7,852 bases of DNA from Lentimicrobiaceae bacterium (GCA_007119395.1 SKPS01000117.1:1-7852); one strand, 5' to 3'; counted from the stretch's first letter, positions 1 through 6,772 are shown. The notes: generated by a model from the letters alone, not told the origin. Numbers and translations: made by a program.

Positions 1-734
1 ACGGAGAAGAGGATGCCCATGGATACTTCGACAGGATTGTTGTAGGAGGCACCGCCGATGTTCCCATTGCTGACCAAAACGGCCCCGAAATCCGCCTCTA
101 CCTGAATGATACCAGCTTTGTGTTCGGTGGAACCACAGACAACAACCCTGTGATCCTCGCCCTGTTAAGCGATAAATATGGAATCAATACCACAGGAAGT
201 GGTATCGGCCATGACATTACAGCCACGCTCAATGGCAATACCAGCAACCCCATTGTATTGAATGATTACTACGAATCTGACCTCGACTCTTACAACTCAG
301 GAAGGGTGATGTACCAGTTATCCAACCTTGAAGATGGCCCCCATCAACTCAATGTGAAAGCATGGGATATCCTGAATAACTCCTCGGAAACCTTTACTGA
401 GTTTGTGGTTGCTTCTGCTGATGAACCGGTACTTTCCCATGTGCTGAACTATCCCAACCCCTTTACAACCCACACCGAGTTCTGGTTCGAGCACAACCAG
501 CCTTGCTGTGATCTCGATGTGATGATACAGGTGTTTACAGTGTCAGGAACACTGGTGAAAACCATCCGTGAGACGGTAGCTACCACAGGGTACAGGGCCA
601 CACCTATTCCCTGGGATGGGCTGGATGACTTCGGCGACAGACTGGCCAGAGGGGTGTATGTATACAAGGTTACCATCAGAACAAAAGATATGAAGCAGGC
701 TGAAAAATACGAAAAGTTAGTTATCCTGCGTTAA
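1..734 (+). CDS. porU: PorU, T9SS C-terminal signal peptidase/sortase (3' part only)
   Basis: This is the last 243 codons of a gene that enters from the left edge; the reading frame is open from base 3 and ends at TAA 732-734. PorU is the gingipain-like (C25 family) cell-surface sortase of the type IX secretion system. It removes the C-terminal signal of secreted cargo and, with PorV, joins the cargo to anionic LPS. The catalytic domain would lie upstream of the window. Visible here are stretches typical of the PorU C-terminal region: PEIRLYLND, FGGTTD, GIGHDITA and NPIVLNDYYESDLDSY in the first 100 residues, then a hinge and NYPNPF (447-464), FWFEHN, VFTVSG, WDGLDDFGD and GVYVYKV, which form an FlgD-like Ig/CTD fold. 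Two adjacent cysteines (504-509) sit in this last domain. The gene directly precedes porV, as in other Bacteroidota. Family assignment rests on recalled motif similarity plus the porV neighbour. Confidence 0.9.
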   Translation, partial: GEEDAHGYFDRIVVGGTADVPIADQNGPEIRLYLNDTSFVFGGTTDNNPVILALLSDKYGINTTGSGIGHDITATLNGNTSNPIVLNDYYESDLDSYNSGRVMYQLSNLEDGPHQLNVKAWDILNNSSETFTEFVVASADEPVLSHVLNYPNPFTTHTEFWFEHNQPCCDLDVMIQVFTVSGTLVKTIRETVATTGYRATPIPWDGLDDFGDRLARGVYVYKVTIRTKDMKQAEKYEKLVILR

Positions 735-750
735 CTATTTGGTTTTTTTG

Positions 751-758
751 TAATTTTG
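751..758 (+). promoter_or_regulatory. Candidate -7 element of the porV promoter
   Basis: TAATTTTG fits the Bacteroidota -7 consensus TAnnTTTG and lies 25 nt before the porV start codon, in the 49-nt gap after porU. No good TTTG -33 element is seen 19-22 bp upstream, so this may be a weak or internal promoter that supplements read-through from porU. The short AT-rich leader after it suits initiation without a Shine-Dalgarno sequence. Confidence 0.45.
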
Positions 759-783
759 CCATCTATAAAACAGTACGAATCAT

Positions 784-2001
784 ATGATGATAAAGAAACG
801 GTTGTTACCGGTTGCCGCAACCCTATTCCTGGTTTCTGTGTGCTTGCATGCAGCAGGTCAAACCACCTACCAGGGCCTGTTTGGGCAGGGTAAACTGAAT
901 ACCATCACCACAGCGGTGCCATTTCTCATGATCGCACCTGATGCCCGTGCCGGAGCCATGGGAGATGCCGGTGTTGCATCCTCACCCGATGCTTTCTCAC
1001 AGCATTGGAACCCGGCGAAATACGCCTTTATTGAAAACCAAATGGGCTTTTCAGTATCCTATTCACCATGGATGAAACGCCTTGTGGACGATATTGACCT
1101 GGGATACCTCACTTTCTATTACCGACTTAACAACGACAGAGACGCCATTTCGGCTTCATTGCTGTTCTTCTCGCTGGGGGAAATACAGTTCACCAATGAC
1201 ATTGGCCAAAACATCGGAAGCTTTGCTCCCAGCGAATATGCCATCGATGTGGCATACAGCTCAAAACTGACCGACCGCCTGTCGGGTGCTATCGCTTTCA
1301 GATACATCTACTCAAACCTTACCGGCAACCGCTTCGTGGGTGGAATGCAGTCCAACGCCGGCCAATCAGTAGCCGGTGATGTGGCCGCCTACTACCGCCT
1401 CCCTTTCAATATGAACGGACAGGCATCGGTGTTCTCCGCCGGACTGAATATTTCCAATATCGGCGCCAAGGTCTCCTATACCGAGACAGTTGCCAAAGAC
1501 TTTATCCCTACCAATATGCGCCTGGGTTTCGGCTTTGAAACCCAGCTCGACCAGTATAACTCCCTGGGCTTTATGATCGACTTCAACAAACTATTGGTGC
1601 CCACACCACCCGAATATAAATTCAATGACTCAACCGGTCTTCCCGAAGTGGATCCACAGGGGAATTACATCATCGCACGTGGCCGGTCCAACGATGTGGG
1701 TGTGGTTAATGGAATCTTCCAGTCTTTTGTTGATGCGCCCGGTGGTTTTGTTGAAGAACTCAGAGAGGTCAGCCTGGCCATCGGTGCCGAATACTGGTAC
1801 GATAAGCAGTTTGCCTTTCGTGCAGGTTACTTCTATGAGCATGTAACCAAAGGAAACCGAAAGTATTTCACATTGGGTGTTGGATTGAAACTCAACGTTT
1901 TTGGTCTCGATTTCTCCTACCTGATCCCCACCGGGCAACGAAATCCGCTGGAAAACACCTTACGGTTCTCTCTGATGTTTGACTTTGAAGCACTCAGATA
2001 G
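784..2001 (+). CDS. porV: PorV (LptO), T9SS outer-membrane shuttle protein
   Basis: PorV is a FadL-like outer-membrane beta-barrel of the type IX secretion system. It binds the C-terminal domain of cargo leaving the SprA translocon and passes it to the PorU attachment complex. The 405-residue product is of normal length. It starts with a signal peptide (charged MMIKKR, hydrophobic core to about residue 24, likely cut near AAG-QT). The family signature follows: TTAVPFLMIAPDARAGAMGD, then ASSPDAFSQHWNPAKYAF and YSPWMKRLVDD. The rest is alternating amphipathic strands ending in a barrel-type terminus (LRFSLMFDF). A long polar insert (about residues 270-330) is likely an extracellular loop. A VSVC motif in the signal peptide resembles a lipobox but has Val, not Gly/Ala/Ser, before Cys. 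ATG 784 and ATG 787 are both possible starts. The gene follows porU by 49 nt and precedes ispF. Confidence 0.95.
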   Translation: MMIKKRLLPVAATLFLVSVCLHAAGQTTYQGLFGQGKLNTITTAVPFLMIAPDARAGAMGDAGVASSPDAFSQHWNPAKYAFIENQMGFSVSYSPWMKRLVDDIDLGYLTFYYRLNNDRDAISASLLFFSLGEIQFTNDIGQNIGSFAPSEYAIDVAYSSKLTDRLSGAIAFRYIYSNLTGNRFVGGMQSNAGQSVAGDVAAYYRLPFNMNGQASVFSAGLNISNIGAKVSYTETVAKDFIPTNMRLGFGFETQLDQYNSLGFMIDFNKLLVPTPPEYKFNDSTGLPEVDPQGNYIIARGRSNDVGVVNGIFQSFVDAPGGFVEELREVSLAIGAEYWYDKQFAFRAGYFYEHVTKGNRKYFTLGVGLKLNVFGLDFSYLIPTGQRNPLENTLRFSLMFDFEALR

Positions 2002-2110
2002 AGTCGCTCAATCCCAAGGGGGAAAGTATGATAAGCTGAACATATTGATGGCCATTGGAGCTCTTTTTGATGGCTCCTTACGGTGTGGTTTTACTCCTTT
2101 ATTTTTTTTC
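2002..2110 (+). other. porV-ispF intergenic region, T-rich
   Basis: This 109-nt gap holds no recognisable gene. A short inverted repeat (GGAGC 2057-2061 with GCTCC 2073-2077) is present but is not directly followed by a T-run, so it is not a clean intrinsic terminator. A run of eight T (2102-2109) sits immediately before the ispF start. A poor promoter-like pair (TTTG 2066-2069, 22 bp, TACTCCTT 2092-2099) can be drawn, but its -7 matches badly. Co-transcription of ispF with porV looks more likely. Confidence 0.4.
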
Positions 2111-2599
2111 ATGATGATTCGGATAGGTATCGGAACAGATTTGCACAGAATGACAGAGGGGAGGCCTTTGGTTCTTGGTGGAATACAGATCCCGTATCAT
2201 GCCGGTCCGCTGGGGCATTCCGACGGGGATGTGCTGATCCATGCGCTGTGTGATGCATTGCTTGGTGCCATGGCATTGCAAGACATCGGCTACCATTTCC
2301 CTGATACTGACCCTGCATATCGTAATGCAGACAGCAGGTTGTTGTTGCAGGAGGTAATGGGTATGATGCATGAGAAGGGATGGCAGCCTGTTAATGTCGA
2401 TGCCACTGTACACCTTGAGCGACCTAAGCTGCGACCTTTTATCGATGAGATACGCACTTCACTGGCTTCTGTCACCGGCATGGCTGTTGACGAAATCTCC
2501 GTGAAGGCGAAAACGGGTGAGCAAACCGGCCCTGTCGGGGAGGGAGCCGCCATAGAGGCTGTGGTGGTATGCCTGATTCAGCGAGTCTCTGTAGACTAA
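2111..2599 (+). CDS. ispF: IspF, 2-C-methyl-D-erythritol 2,4-cyclodiphosphate synthase
   Basis: IspF is a cytoplasmic enzyme of the MEP (non-mevalonate) isoprenoid pathway. It cyclises CDP-methylerythritol 2-phosphate to methylerythritol cyclodiphosphate and releases CMP; the active form is a trimer with a metal ion. The 162-residue product matches the usual 157-162. Zinc ligands are seen at Asp10, His12 (GTDLHRM) and His44, after HSDGD (36-40). FPDTDPAYRNADSR (63-76) and the KAKTGEQTGPVGEG segment (132-145) near the nucleotide/trimer interface are also typical. The frame is open further upstream into the porV 3' end, but IspF begins with strand MIRIGIGTD, so ATG 2111 or 2114 is chosen. No Shine-Dalgarno is visible and the bases just upstream are T-rich, which is unusual in a phylum where A-rich leaders are favoured. 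Its TAA overlaps the alaS stop codon by 4 nt on the opposite strand. Confidence 0.96.
   Translation: MMIRIGIGTDLHRMTEGRPLVLGGIQIPYHAGPLGHSDGDVLIHALCDALLGAMALQDIGYHFPDTDPAYRNADSRLLLQEVMGMMHEKGWQPVNVDATVHLERPKLRPFIDEIRTSLASVTGMAVDEISVKAKTGEQTGPVGEGAAIEAVVVCLIQRVSVD
2584..2597. repeat. Small hairpin across the ispF/alaS stop codons
   Basis: AGTCT-CTGT-AGACT forms a perfect 5-bp stem with a 4-nt loop, covering the last ispF codons and the end of alaS. Neither strand has a T-run after it, so it is not a standard intrinsic terminator. It could be chance or a weak bidirectional 3'-end structure. Confidence 0.3.
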
Positions 2600-5229
2600 G
2601 CCTGTTCTACCATTGAGCGGATTTCGCGGATCACTTCCGGGAGTCCATCGGGGTTTTTGCCACCGGCTGTGGCGAAAAAGTCCTGCCCGCCGCCGCCACC
2701 CTGTATCAACCGCGCGCTGCTCTTTACCATGGCGGAGGCACTCATCCCTTTGCTCTGCACCAGATCAGGAGACACGAACACAGCCATGGTCGCCTTGCCA
2801 CCATGGTTGCCTGTCAGCACCATGACCAGATTCGTCTCTGACTCCTTTAGCGAGAAAGCGATGTCCTTGACCGAAGCTGGTGGTAGCTCCGACGGAGCTC
2901 CGATAAACCGTATGCCGTTGACCTCTTGTGCCGTCTTTAGCAATTCCCGTAACCCGGAGGCTGCTTTGTCTTTGTTCACAGCCTCCAGCTCGGCTTCCAG
3001 CTGCTGCTGTTTCTCTAACAGCTGCTCCAATGACCTGAGCGGATCCTTGGGATTACGCACCAACTCTTTTAAACGTGCCACCGTATGCAACTGCTCTTCA
3101 TAGAAATCCCTCGCCGCCTGACCCGTAATCGCTTCAATACGTCGGATGCCGGCTGCAATAGCCCCCTCAGAGAGAATCTTAAAAAGACCGATTTCACCCG
3201 TGCTTTTTACATGTGTGCCTCCACACAACTCCACTGAATCACCAAAACGAATCACCCGCACTGTGTCACCATATTTCTCTCCAAACAAAGATACCGCGCC
3301 CATGGCACGGGCGTCCTCCATGGCCATCTGACGCCTCTCGTCACGCGCATTGCTGCCCATAATTAGCTCGTTGACCAGCCACTCCGTCTGTGTGAGCTCT
3401 TCAGGAGTCATCTTGCCAAAATGGGAAAAGTCGAACCGCAGATACTCAGGGTGCACCAATGACCCTTTCTGCTCTACATGGTCTCCCAGCACCTTTTTTA
3501 GTGCATAATGGAGCAAGTGTGTTGCGGTGTGATTTCGCTCGGTGGCAACTCTCCTGTTACTGTTTACAGTGGCCATAAAGAGGGCCGAAGGATCAGCAGG
3601 GAGCTTCTGTGTAACGTGCACGATAAGCTGGTTCTCGTTCATGGTGTTGATGACCTCAAGGGCTTCACCCGATGAAACATCCGTTAACGAGCCGGTATCA
3701 CCCACTTGTCCGCCCGCCTCAGCATAAAACGGAGTACGGTTCAATACCAACTGATACCGTTCCTGACCTTTCACCACCACCTTGCGGTATCTGAGAATGT
3801 GCACCTCTGCTGAGGTCTGGTCATAGCCAACGAAACCCTCCTCCTTCTTATCCCTATGAACATCCACCCAGTCACCAGCCTCTGTTCGCGCAGCATCGCG
3901 TGACCTGCTTTTCTGAGCATCCATCGCTTTTGAAAAACCATCAAAATCCATCTTTAAGCCCTGCTCAGAAAGAATCAATGCCGTGAGATCAGCCGGGAAA
4001 CCATACGTGTCATACAACAAAAAGGCCGTTTCACCATCCAGCACATCAAGGGATTGGTTCTTTAAAGAAGCAATCATATCCTCCAGCAACTGAATACCTT
4101 TGTCCAACGTCCTGAGAAATGCTCCCTCCTCTTCCTTGATCACTTTTTCAATCAAAGATTGCTGAGCTTTCAGCTCAGGGAAGAAATCCCCCATCTGTGT
4201 TGCCAACCCGGGAACCAACCGGTTGATAAATGGCTCTGAAAAGCCCAGGAAAGTATAACCATACCTGATGGCACGACGCAAAATGCGGCGAATGACATAA
4301 CCTGCCTTCACGTTGGAGGGGAGCTGTCCGTCGGCAATACTGAAAGCAACAGCCCTGAGATGGTCGGCAATCACCCTGAAGGCAATGTCTGTCTTTTCAT
4401 CTTTACCATATTCTATCCCTGACATTTGCGACAATTCACGTATTAGTGGCTGGAATACGTCGGTGTCGTAATTCGAGGTTTTACCTTGCAGGGCCATGCA
4501 CAATCTTTCAAAGCCCATTCCCGTGTCAACATGTTGATCGGGCAAAGCAACCAAAGTGCCATCAGACTTCCGGTTAAACTGGATAAATACCAGGTTCCAG
4601 ATCTCAACCACCAACGGGTGGTCTTTGTTCACCAGATCGGCGCCCGGAATGCTGCGTCGCTCATCCTCGCTTCTTAAATCAATGTGCACTTCTGAACACG
4701 GTCCGCAAGGGCCTGTGTCACCCATCTCCCAAAAATTGTCATCGCGTGATCCAAACAAAACCTGCTCTTCAGGTAACCACTCCAGCCAATGCCCTTTTGC
4801 TTCCAGATCAGCTTCCAGCCCGTCTGTTTTATCGCCACCAAAAACAGTAGCATACAAACGGTTCGGTGCCAAACCGTATTCATCAACCAAGAGCTCCCAA
4901 GCCCAGGTAATCGCTTCCTTCTTGAAATAGTTGCCAAACGACCAGTTGCCCAACATCTCAAACATGGTGTGATGGTAAGTGTCATGGCCAACCTCCTCTA
5001 AATCATTGTGTTTTCCTGAAACACGAAGACATTTCTGCGAATTGGCAACCCTGGGTGTCTCAGGCTGCCTGTTGCCAAGAAAGATGTCCTTGAATTGATT
5101 CATCCCTGCATTGGTAAACATCAGGGTGGGATCATCTTTGATCACCATAGGGGCTGAAGCCACGATGCTATGTTGTTTGTTACGGAAGAAGTCGAAAAAG
5201 CGCTGGCGTATCTGTTGACTGGTTAGCAT
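2596..5229 (-). CDS. alaS: Alanyl-tRNA synthetase
   Basis: AlaRS attaches alanine to tRNA-Ala in the cytoplasm using ATP and hydrolyses mischarged Ser- and Gly-tRNA-Ala. The 877-residue product has the full family length (E. coli 875). The class II aminoacylation core spans about residues 1-250: TLMFTNAGMNQFKDIFLG (35-52), the motif 2 region with FEMLGNWSFGNYFKKEA (90-106), GDTGPCGPCSEVH (170-182) and motif 3 GMGFERL (237-243). A helical tRNA-binding part with IRRILRRAIRYG follows (313-324). The editing domain carries the zinc-binding HTATH (His567, His571) and CGGTH (Cys669, His673) sites. A coiled-coil linker (about 712-760) leads to the C-terminal DHHA1 domain with GGGGGQ (844-849). The start ATG lies just after a divergent promoter region; there is no obvious Shine-Dalgarno. 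No frameshift or missing catalytic motif is seen. The TAG stop overlaps the ispF stop. Confidence 0.98.
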   Translation of the reverse strand: MLTSQQIRQRFFDFFRNKQHSIVASAPMVIKDDPTLMFTNAGMNQFKDIFLGNRQPETPRVANSQKCLRVSGKHNDLEEVGHDTYHHTMFEMLGNWSFGNYFKKEAITWAWELLVDEYGLAPNRLYATVFGGDKTDGLEADLEAKGHWLEWLPEEQVLFGSRDDNFWEMGDTGPCGPCSEVHIDLRSEDERRSIPGADLVNKDHPLVVEIWNLVFIQFNRKSDGTLVALPDQHVDTGMGFERLCMALQGKTSNYDTDVFQPLIRELSQMSGIEYGKDEKTDIAFRVIADHLRAVAFSIADGQLPSNVKAGYVIRRILRRAIRYGYTFLGFSEPFINRLVPGLATQMGDFFPELKAQQSLIEKVIKEEEGAFLRTLDKGIQLLEDMIASLKNQSLDVLDGETAFLLYDTYGFPADLTALILSEQGLKMDFDGFSKAMDAQKSRSRDAARTEAGDWVDVHRDKKEEGFVGYDQTSAEVHILRYRKVVVKGQERYQLVLNRTPFYAEAGGQVGDTGSLTDVSSGEALEVINTMNENQLIVHVTQKLPADPSALFMATVNSNRRVATERNHTATHLLHYALKKVLGDHVEQKGSLVHPEYLRFDFSHFGKMTPEELTQTEWLVNELIMGSNARDERRQMAMEDARAMGAVSLFGEKYGDTVRVIRFGDSVELCGGTHVKSTGEIGLFKILSEGAIAAGIRRIEAITGQAARDFYEEQLHTVARLKELVRNPKDPLRSLEQLLEKQQQLEAELEAVNKDKAASGLRELLKTAQEVNGIRFIGAPSELPPASVKDIAFSLKESETNLVMVLTGNHGGKATMAVFVSPDLVQSKGMSASAMVKSSARLIQGGGGGQDFFATAGGKNPDGLPEVIREIRSMVEQA

Positions 5230-5254
5230 GTTATATGATATTGAAAAACAAATA

Positions 5255-5270
5255 GTTAAGTTTATTTAAC
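5255..5270. repeat. Inverted repeat in the alaS leader
   Basis: GTTAA-N6-TTAAC lies between the predicted alaS transcription start and its start codon. With the palindrome AGTTAACT at 5288-5295, which overlaps the alaS -7 element, it places two related AGTTAA-containing dyads on either side of the predicted start site. The sequence is AT-rich, so short dyads arise easily by chance. Confidence 0.35.
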
Positions 5271-5276
5271 ATCTTA

Positions 5277-5310
5277 ATTGGGTGCAAAGTTAACTAAATC
5301 AATAATTTTG
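5277..5310 (+). promoter_or_regulatory. Candidate promoter of the M23 peptidase gene
   Basis: TAATTTTG (5303-5310) matches the Bacteroidota -7 consensus exactly, with ATTG (5277-5280) as a near-match -33 element at a 22-bp spacing, slightly long. Transcription would start near 5317, leaving a leader of about 40 nt before ATG 5358. This placement argues against the in-frame GTG at 5310 being the start codon. Confidence 0.6.
5285..5292 (-). promoter_or_regulatory. Candidate -7 element of the alaS promoter
   Basis: On the minus strand this reads TAACTTTG, an exact TAnnTTTG match, 55 nt before the alaS start codon. A convincing TTTG -33 element is not seen at the expected distance. It lies within the 8-bp palindrome AGTTAACT (5288-5295) and is only 10 bp from the opposite-facing -7 element of the M23 gene, so the two promoters overlap. 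Confidence 0.55.
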
Positions 5311-5357
5311 TGGCATTAAAACCGTCAGGAAGTACAACGGGTAATCACAACACAATT

Positions 5358-6326
5358 ATGGCAAAGGCGAGGTACAAATTCAATCCACGTTCACTGGAGA
5401 TCGAGCGAGTGGAGATCACTATGCGTGAGCGATTATTGCGCATAGGTTCCTATGTTGCCATTGCTGCGATTTTTGCTGTAATCTCAGTAACTGTTGCATT
5501 TCAGGTGATTGACTCTCCGAAGGAGAGGGCCTTGATGCGAGAGATAGAGCATTATCGTTTGCAGAATACGGTGATAGCGGATCAACTGGAGAAGATAGAG
5601 AAGGTGTTGGCTGATTTGCAATACCGTGATGACAACATTTATCGGGTAATATTTGGTGCGGAGCCTGTTTCGGAGGCGGAGCGTACGAGTGGCATTGGGG
5701 GTATCGACCGTTATCGGCATTTGGAGGGTTATGAGTACAGTAACGAGCTGGTTCAGACGGCAATGCGTGTTGATGACATCAGTCGGCGTTTAGTGGTTCA
5801 GTCGAAATCATTCGACAAGGTGTTTGATATGGCACGGCAGAAGGAGGACCGGCTTGCGAGCATACCGGCCATTATTCCGATCAAAGGAGGAGCCCGGCAC
5901 ATTGTATCGGGTTACGGTTTCCGTATTCACCCGATTTACCGCACACGGCGTATGCACGCCGGTGTGGATATTTCTGCAAAAACAGGCACGCCTGTATATG
6001 CTACCGGCAATGGCACGGTGATGCGTCCCAACAGAAGCATGGGTGGTTATGGCAGATATGTTTTGATTGATCACGGGTACGGATACCAATCGCTTTATGC
6101 ACATCTGAGCCGTACGGCTGTCAGACCGGGCCAGCAAGTCAAAAGGGGCGAGCTGATTGGTTATGTCGGTAACACCGGGTTGTCTGTTGCACCACATCTT
6201 CACTATGAAGTGCATCACAATGGCCGCCCTGTGAACCCGGTTCACTATTTCTACAACGACCTCGATCCGGCTGAGTATGAAGAGGTGATCAGGTTGGCCT
6301 CTCGCGACAACCAGCCACTCTCGTAA
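5358..6326 (+). CDS. Membrane-anchored M23 family metallopeptidase
   Basis: The product is a 322-residue LytM/M23-type zinc peptidase, predicted to cut peptide cross-links of peptidoglycan in the periplasm. A short basic cytoplasmic N-terminus leads to one transmembrane helix (about 28-50), then a helical, coiled-coil-like stalk (about 54-165) and the catalytic domain (about 180-297). All catalytic residues are present: His200 and Asp204 of HAGVD plus His282 of HLHYE bind zinc, while His248 (YAHL) and His280 are the other active-site histidines, so it should be active rather than a LytM activator. ATG 5358 is preferred to the in-frame GTG 5310, because that GTG overlaps the predicted -7 element and MAKARYKFNP is a plausible N-terminus. 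It is divergent from alaS and is followed after 83 nt by a MerR-like gene, an arrangement I recall from other Bacteroidota. The exact substrate bond is unknown. Confidence 0.92.
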   Translation: MAKARYKFNPRSLEIERVEITMRERLLRIGSYVAIAAIFAVISVTVAFQVIDSPKERALMREIEHYRLQNTVIADQLEKIEKVLADLQYRDDNIYRVIFGAEPVSEAERTSGIGGIDRYRHLEGYEYSNELVQTAMRVDDISRRLVVQSKSFDKVFDMARQKEDRLASIPAIIPIKGGARHIVSGYGFRIHPIYRTRRMHAGVDISAKTGTPVYATGNGTVMRPNRSMGGYGRYVLIDHGYGYQSLYAHLSRTAVRPGQQVKRGELIGYVGNTGLSVAPHLHYEVHHNGRPVNPVHYFYNDLDPAEYEEVIRLASRDNQPLS

Positions 6327-6329
6327 CAC

Positions 6330-6341
6330 TTTCCCGGGAAA
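6330..6341. repeat. 12-bp perfect palindrome upstream of the merR-like gene
   Basis: TTTCCCGGGAAA is perfectly symmetric and lies 3 nt after the M23 stop codon and 11 nt before the -33 element of the next promoter. It has no loop, so it fits a protein-binding site better than a terminator hairpin. It may be an operator for the adjacent regulator or chance. Confidence 0.4.
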
Positions 6342-6352
6342 AACCATTGCGG

Positions 6353-6385
6353 CTTGTGTGCGATCAACACATTTTATTACTTTTG
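6353..6385 (+). promoter_or_regulatory. Promoter of the MerR-like gene with a dyad in the spacer
   Basis: CTTG (6353-6356) and TACTTTTG (6378-6385) form a good Bacteroidota -33/-7 pair with a 21-bp spacer, 24 nt before the start codon. The inverted repeat TGTGT-N7-ACACA (6355-6371) occupies most of the spacer. MerR-family proteins classically bind dyads between the two promoter elements, so self-regulation is a reasonable inference. Confidence 0.6.
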
Positions 6386-6409
6386 CCTGTGATACTTTAC
6401 TGTTGAGCC

Positions 6410-6772
6410 ATGAAGCCACCGGAATTACCTTCAGACAAACTCTATTACACCATAGGCGAGGTAGCTGTTCATTTTGGCGTGAACACTTCTCTGATCCGTT
6501 ATTATGAGCAGGAGTTTCCGGCGATCAAGCCACATAAAAACAAGAAAGGGAACAGGCTGTTCACACAGTCGGATATCGGACTTTTTCACAAGATCTTTGC
6601 CCTGACCCGTGAGAAGGGGTTAACCCTGGCTGAAGCCAAAGAGCGGATGAAGCGTGGTAATGACGTGGACGATGGCGAGCAAAACAACGAGCGTAAAAAC
6701 ATTATATCGAAGTTACACAACATGCGCAAACTGCTGAAGGATCTCCTACATGAGGTTGAAACCGATCAATAG
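6410..6772 (+). CDS. Small MerR-family transcriptional regulator
   Basis: The 120-residue product has an N-terminal MerR winged helix-turn-helix: YTIGEVAVHFGVNTSLIRYYE (13-33, helix-turn-helix), the wing with KNKKGNRLF (43-51), and helices containing FTQSDIGLFHKIFALTREKGLTLAEAKERM (51-80). A short polar linker and a C-terminal helix (about 94-116) probably form the antiparallel dimer coil. There is no further ligand-binding domain and no cysteine at all, so it is not a thiol-coordinated metal sensor like MerR or CueR. It lies 83 nt after the M23 gene but has its own promoter. Its TAG stop overlaps the end of hldD on the other strand by 7 nt. Target genes are unknown; its own promoter or the M23 gene are the nearest candidates. 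Confidence 0.9.
   Translation: MKPPELPSDKLYYTIGEVAVHFGVNTSLIRYYEQEFPAIKPHKNKKGNRLFTQSDIGLFHKIFALTREKGLTLAEAKERMKRGNDVDDGEQNNERKNIISKLHNMRKLLKDLLHEVETDQ

Noticed and set aside
840..858. Possible lipoprotein signal (VSVC) in PorV
   Set aside because: The residue before Cys is Val, outside the lipobox consensus, and PorV proteins are beta-barrels with ordinary signal peptides.
2057..2077. Possible terminator after porV (GGAGC/GCTCC stem)
   Set aside because: The stem is only 5 bp with an 11-nt loop and has no T-run directly after it.
1979..2110. 44-codon upstream extension of ispF
   Set aside because: IspF normally begins at the first beta-strand (MIRIGIGTD). The extension overlaps the porV end and has no family character.
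2657..3103. 148-codon open frame on the plus strand, opposite the alaS 3' end
   Set aside because: It lies within the coding strand complement of the conserved DHHA1/linker region of AlaRS and has a biased Ser/Pro/Cys composition typical of shadow frames.
5310..5357. GTG start giving 16 extra residues on the M23 protein
   Set aside because: The GTG shares its G with the last base of the -7 element, so it lies upstream of the predicted transcript start.
5808..6419. 203-codon open frame on the minus strand, opposite the M23 gene
   Set aside because: It is antisense to the conserved catalytic domain, its sequence resembles no family I know, and it has no plausible promoter; it is a shadow of the M23 coding frame.
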